From: an uncultured Acinetobacter sp.
GTDB taxonomy: Bacteria > Pseudomonadota > Gammaproteobacteria > Pseudomonadales > Moraxellaceae
Assembly: GCA_900771065.1 (NCBI GenBank)
Contig: CAAGMP010000217.1
Coordinates: forward strand, 1 to 6,490
Length of the DNA: 6,490 nt
Direction of reading: 5' to 3'
Positions within the stretch are counted from its first letter, which is position 1; each line of letters begins with the position of its first letter. The notes under the pieces are model-generated. The model searched no databases. It was not told the DNA's origin and saw only the letters and a list, made by a program, of their open reading frames with translations. Both the position numbers and the translations under genes were made by a program. Below are positions 5,659-6,490 of the stretch, piece by piece.

Positions 5659-6490
5659 TTAGTTAAGTTCTTGTGGATCAATATCCAAACTTAATTTCAT
5701 GGTTGATGGCTTTTGATTTAACATATTTTTCCACCAAGATTGTAAGTAAAAATGTAAATTGCGACGGTCGTGACTTAACAGTAAAACGTGTGCCTGATAG
5801 CGCCCTGCTTTTTTTGCCATTGGTGCAGGAATAGGACCCCAAACTTCAATATGATGTTGTGTATCTTGTTGCCATAAATTTACATGTTGTTTTAAAAAAG
5901 TTTGATTAACGTTTTGATCTTTTGATTCACAACGAATTAATGCAGTATAGCGATAAGGTGGCAATATTGCACTTTTTCGTTCTGTTAAACTGTGTTGTGC
6001 AAATGTTCGATAGCCTTTTTTTAATAAAATTTCAAATAAAGGATGATCAGGACGCAAGGTTTGTAAATAAACCGTCCCTTTTTTCTCTTCTCGCCCTGCA
6101 CGCCCTGTTACTTGTACAATCAGTTGTGCTGTGCGTTCAATGGCACGAAAATCTGAGCTAAATAAACCTGAATCTATATCTAAAATGGCAACTAAAGACA
6201 CATTCGGGAAATGATGTCCTTTTGCTAGCATTTGTGTTCCTAATAAAATAAGTGGCTTATTTTCGTGAATTTGATTGTAAATTTTTTGCCAACTTTGGGT
6301 TGTTTGAGTTGAATCACGATCGACACGCAAGATTTCATAATTCGGAAATAATGTTTTTAAATGTGTTTCAACTTGTGCTGTACCCATGCCTAAAGGTTTT
6401 AAATTGGGTTGCTGGCATACTGGGCATTGGTGGGGATTACTTTGTATAGTGCCGCAATGGTGGCAACGCAAATGATGATAAGGTTGATGA
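5659..6490 (-). CDS. priA: Primosomal protein N' (PriA helicase), C-terminal part (cut by window edge)
   Basis: PriA is the superfamily 2 DNA helicase that recognises abandoned replication forks and reloads the replisome through PriB, DnaT and DnaB. The last 276 codons are present; E. coli PriA has 732. The visible part opens inside the zinc-binding region, with RCHHCG and CPVC providing four of the eight usual cysteines. Then come the second helicase lobe, with LLGTQMLAKGHHFP (near 6245-6205), LDIDSGLFSSDFRAIERTAQL, and QVTGRAGR (motif VI with its arginine fingers, near 6114-6091), and the C-terminal domain ending in LDIDPQELN. The frame is open to the right edge, so the true start and the Walker motifs lie outside. 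An in-frame TTG at 6471 is Leu within the protein and not a start. The Kef-like gene follows after 24 bases. Confidence 0.96.
   Translation of the reverse strand, partial: HQPYHHLRCHHCGTIQSNPHQCPVCQQPNLKPLGMGTAQVETHLKTLFPNYEILRVDRDSTQTTQSWQKIYNQIHENKPLILLGTQMLAKGHHFPNVSLVAILDIDSGLFSSDFRAIERTAQLIVQVTGRAGREEKKGTVYLQTLRPDHPLFEILLKKGYRTFAQHSLTERKSAILPPYRYTALIRCESKDQNVNQTFLKQHVNLWQQDTQHHIEVWGPIPAPMAKKAGRYQAHVLLLSHDRRNLHFYLQSWWKNMLNQKPSTMKLSLDIDPQELN

Noticed and set aside
6469..6471. TTG as a start for a short PriA-like protein
   Set aside because: The frame continues upstream to the window edge with His-rich residues typical of the PriA zinc region, so the TTG is an internal Leu.

Overview
The window is AT-rich chromosomal DNA from a gammaproteobacterium. 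Low GC, close packing, DUF2147 proteins with a CxxC insert and the order priA / Kef-like gene / hslO and corC / lnt all suggest Acinetobacter or another member of the Moraxellaceae. That placement comes from recall of the gene families, not from a search. No rRNA, tRNA, CRISPR array, insertion sequence, phage gene or attachment site is visible. No gap between genes exceeds about 180 bases, so no long stretch is left unexplained.

Layout, left to right. (1) 1-1183, minus strand: corC, then lnt, overlapping as TGATG. These are a CBS-domain protein of the CorC family and the lipoprotein N-acyltransferase, which runs off the left edge. (2) 1339-1596, plus strand: tusA, the only gene on this strand, divergent from corC and ending in a hairpin shared with the next block. 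(3) 1628-2178, minus strand: two tandem paralogous YdcH/DUF465 coiled-coil proteins. (4) 2306-3313, minus strand: two tandem paralogous secreted DUF2147 proteins, each with a CxxC pair. (5) 3493-6490, minus strand: the C-terminal part of priA (cut by the right edge), a Kef-type membrane protein 24 bases behind it, and hslO (Hsp33) 66 bases further on, with its own likely promoter.

Most genes are housekeeping: replication restart (PriA), redox-activated chaperone (Hsp33), sulfur relay for tRNA thiolation (TusA) and lipoprotein maturation (Lnt). The accessory-looking part is the run of two duplicated small-gene pairs between 1628 and 3313. The oddest protein is the Kef-like one: it has the family's membrane fold but lacks the C-terminal RCK domain and has Ser and Ala where the family normally carries conserved Asp and Glu.

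I looked for an undescribed multi-gene system and did not find convincing evidence of one. The leads are the atypical Kef-like protein, the paired DUF2147 and YdcH paralogs, and several short palindromes in promoter or leader regions.
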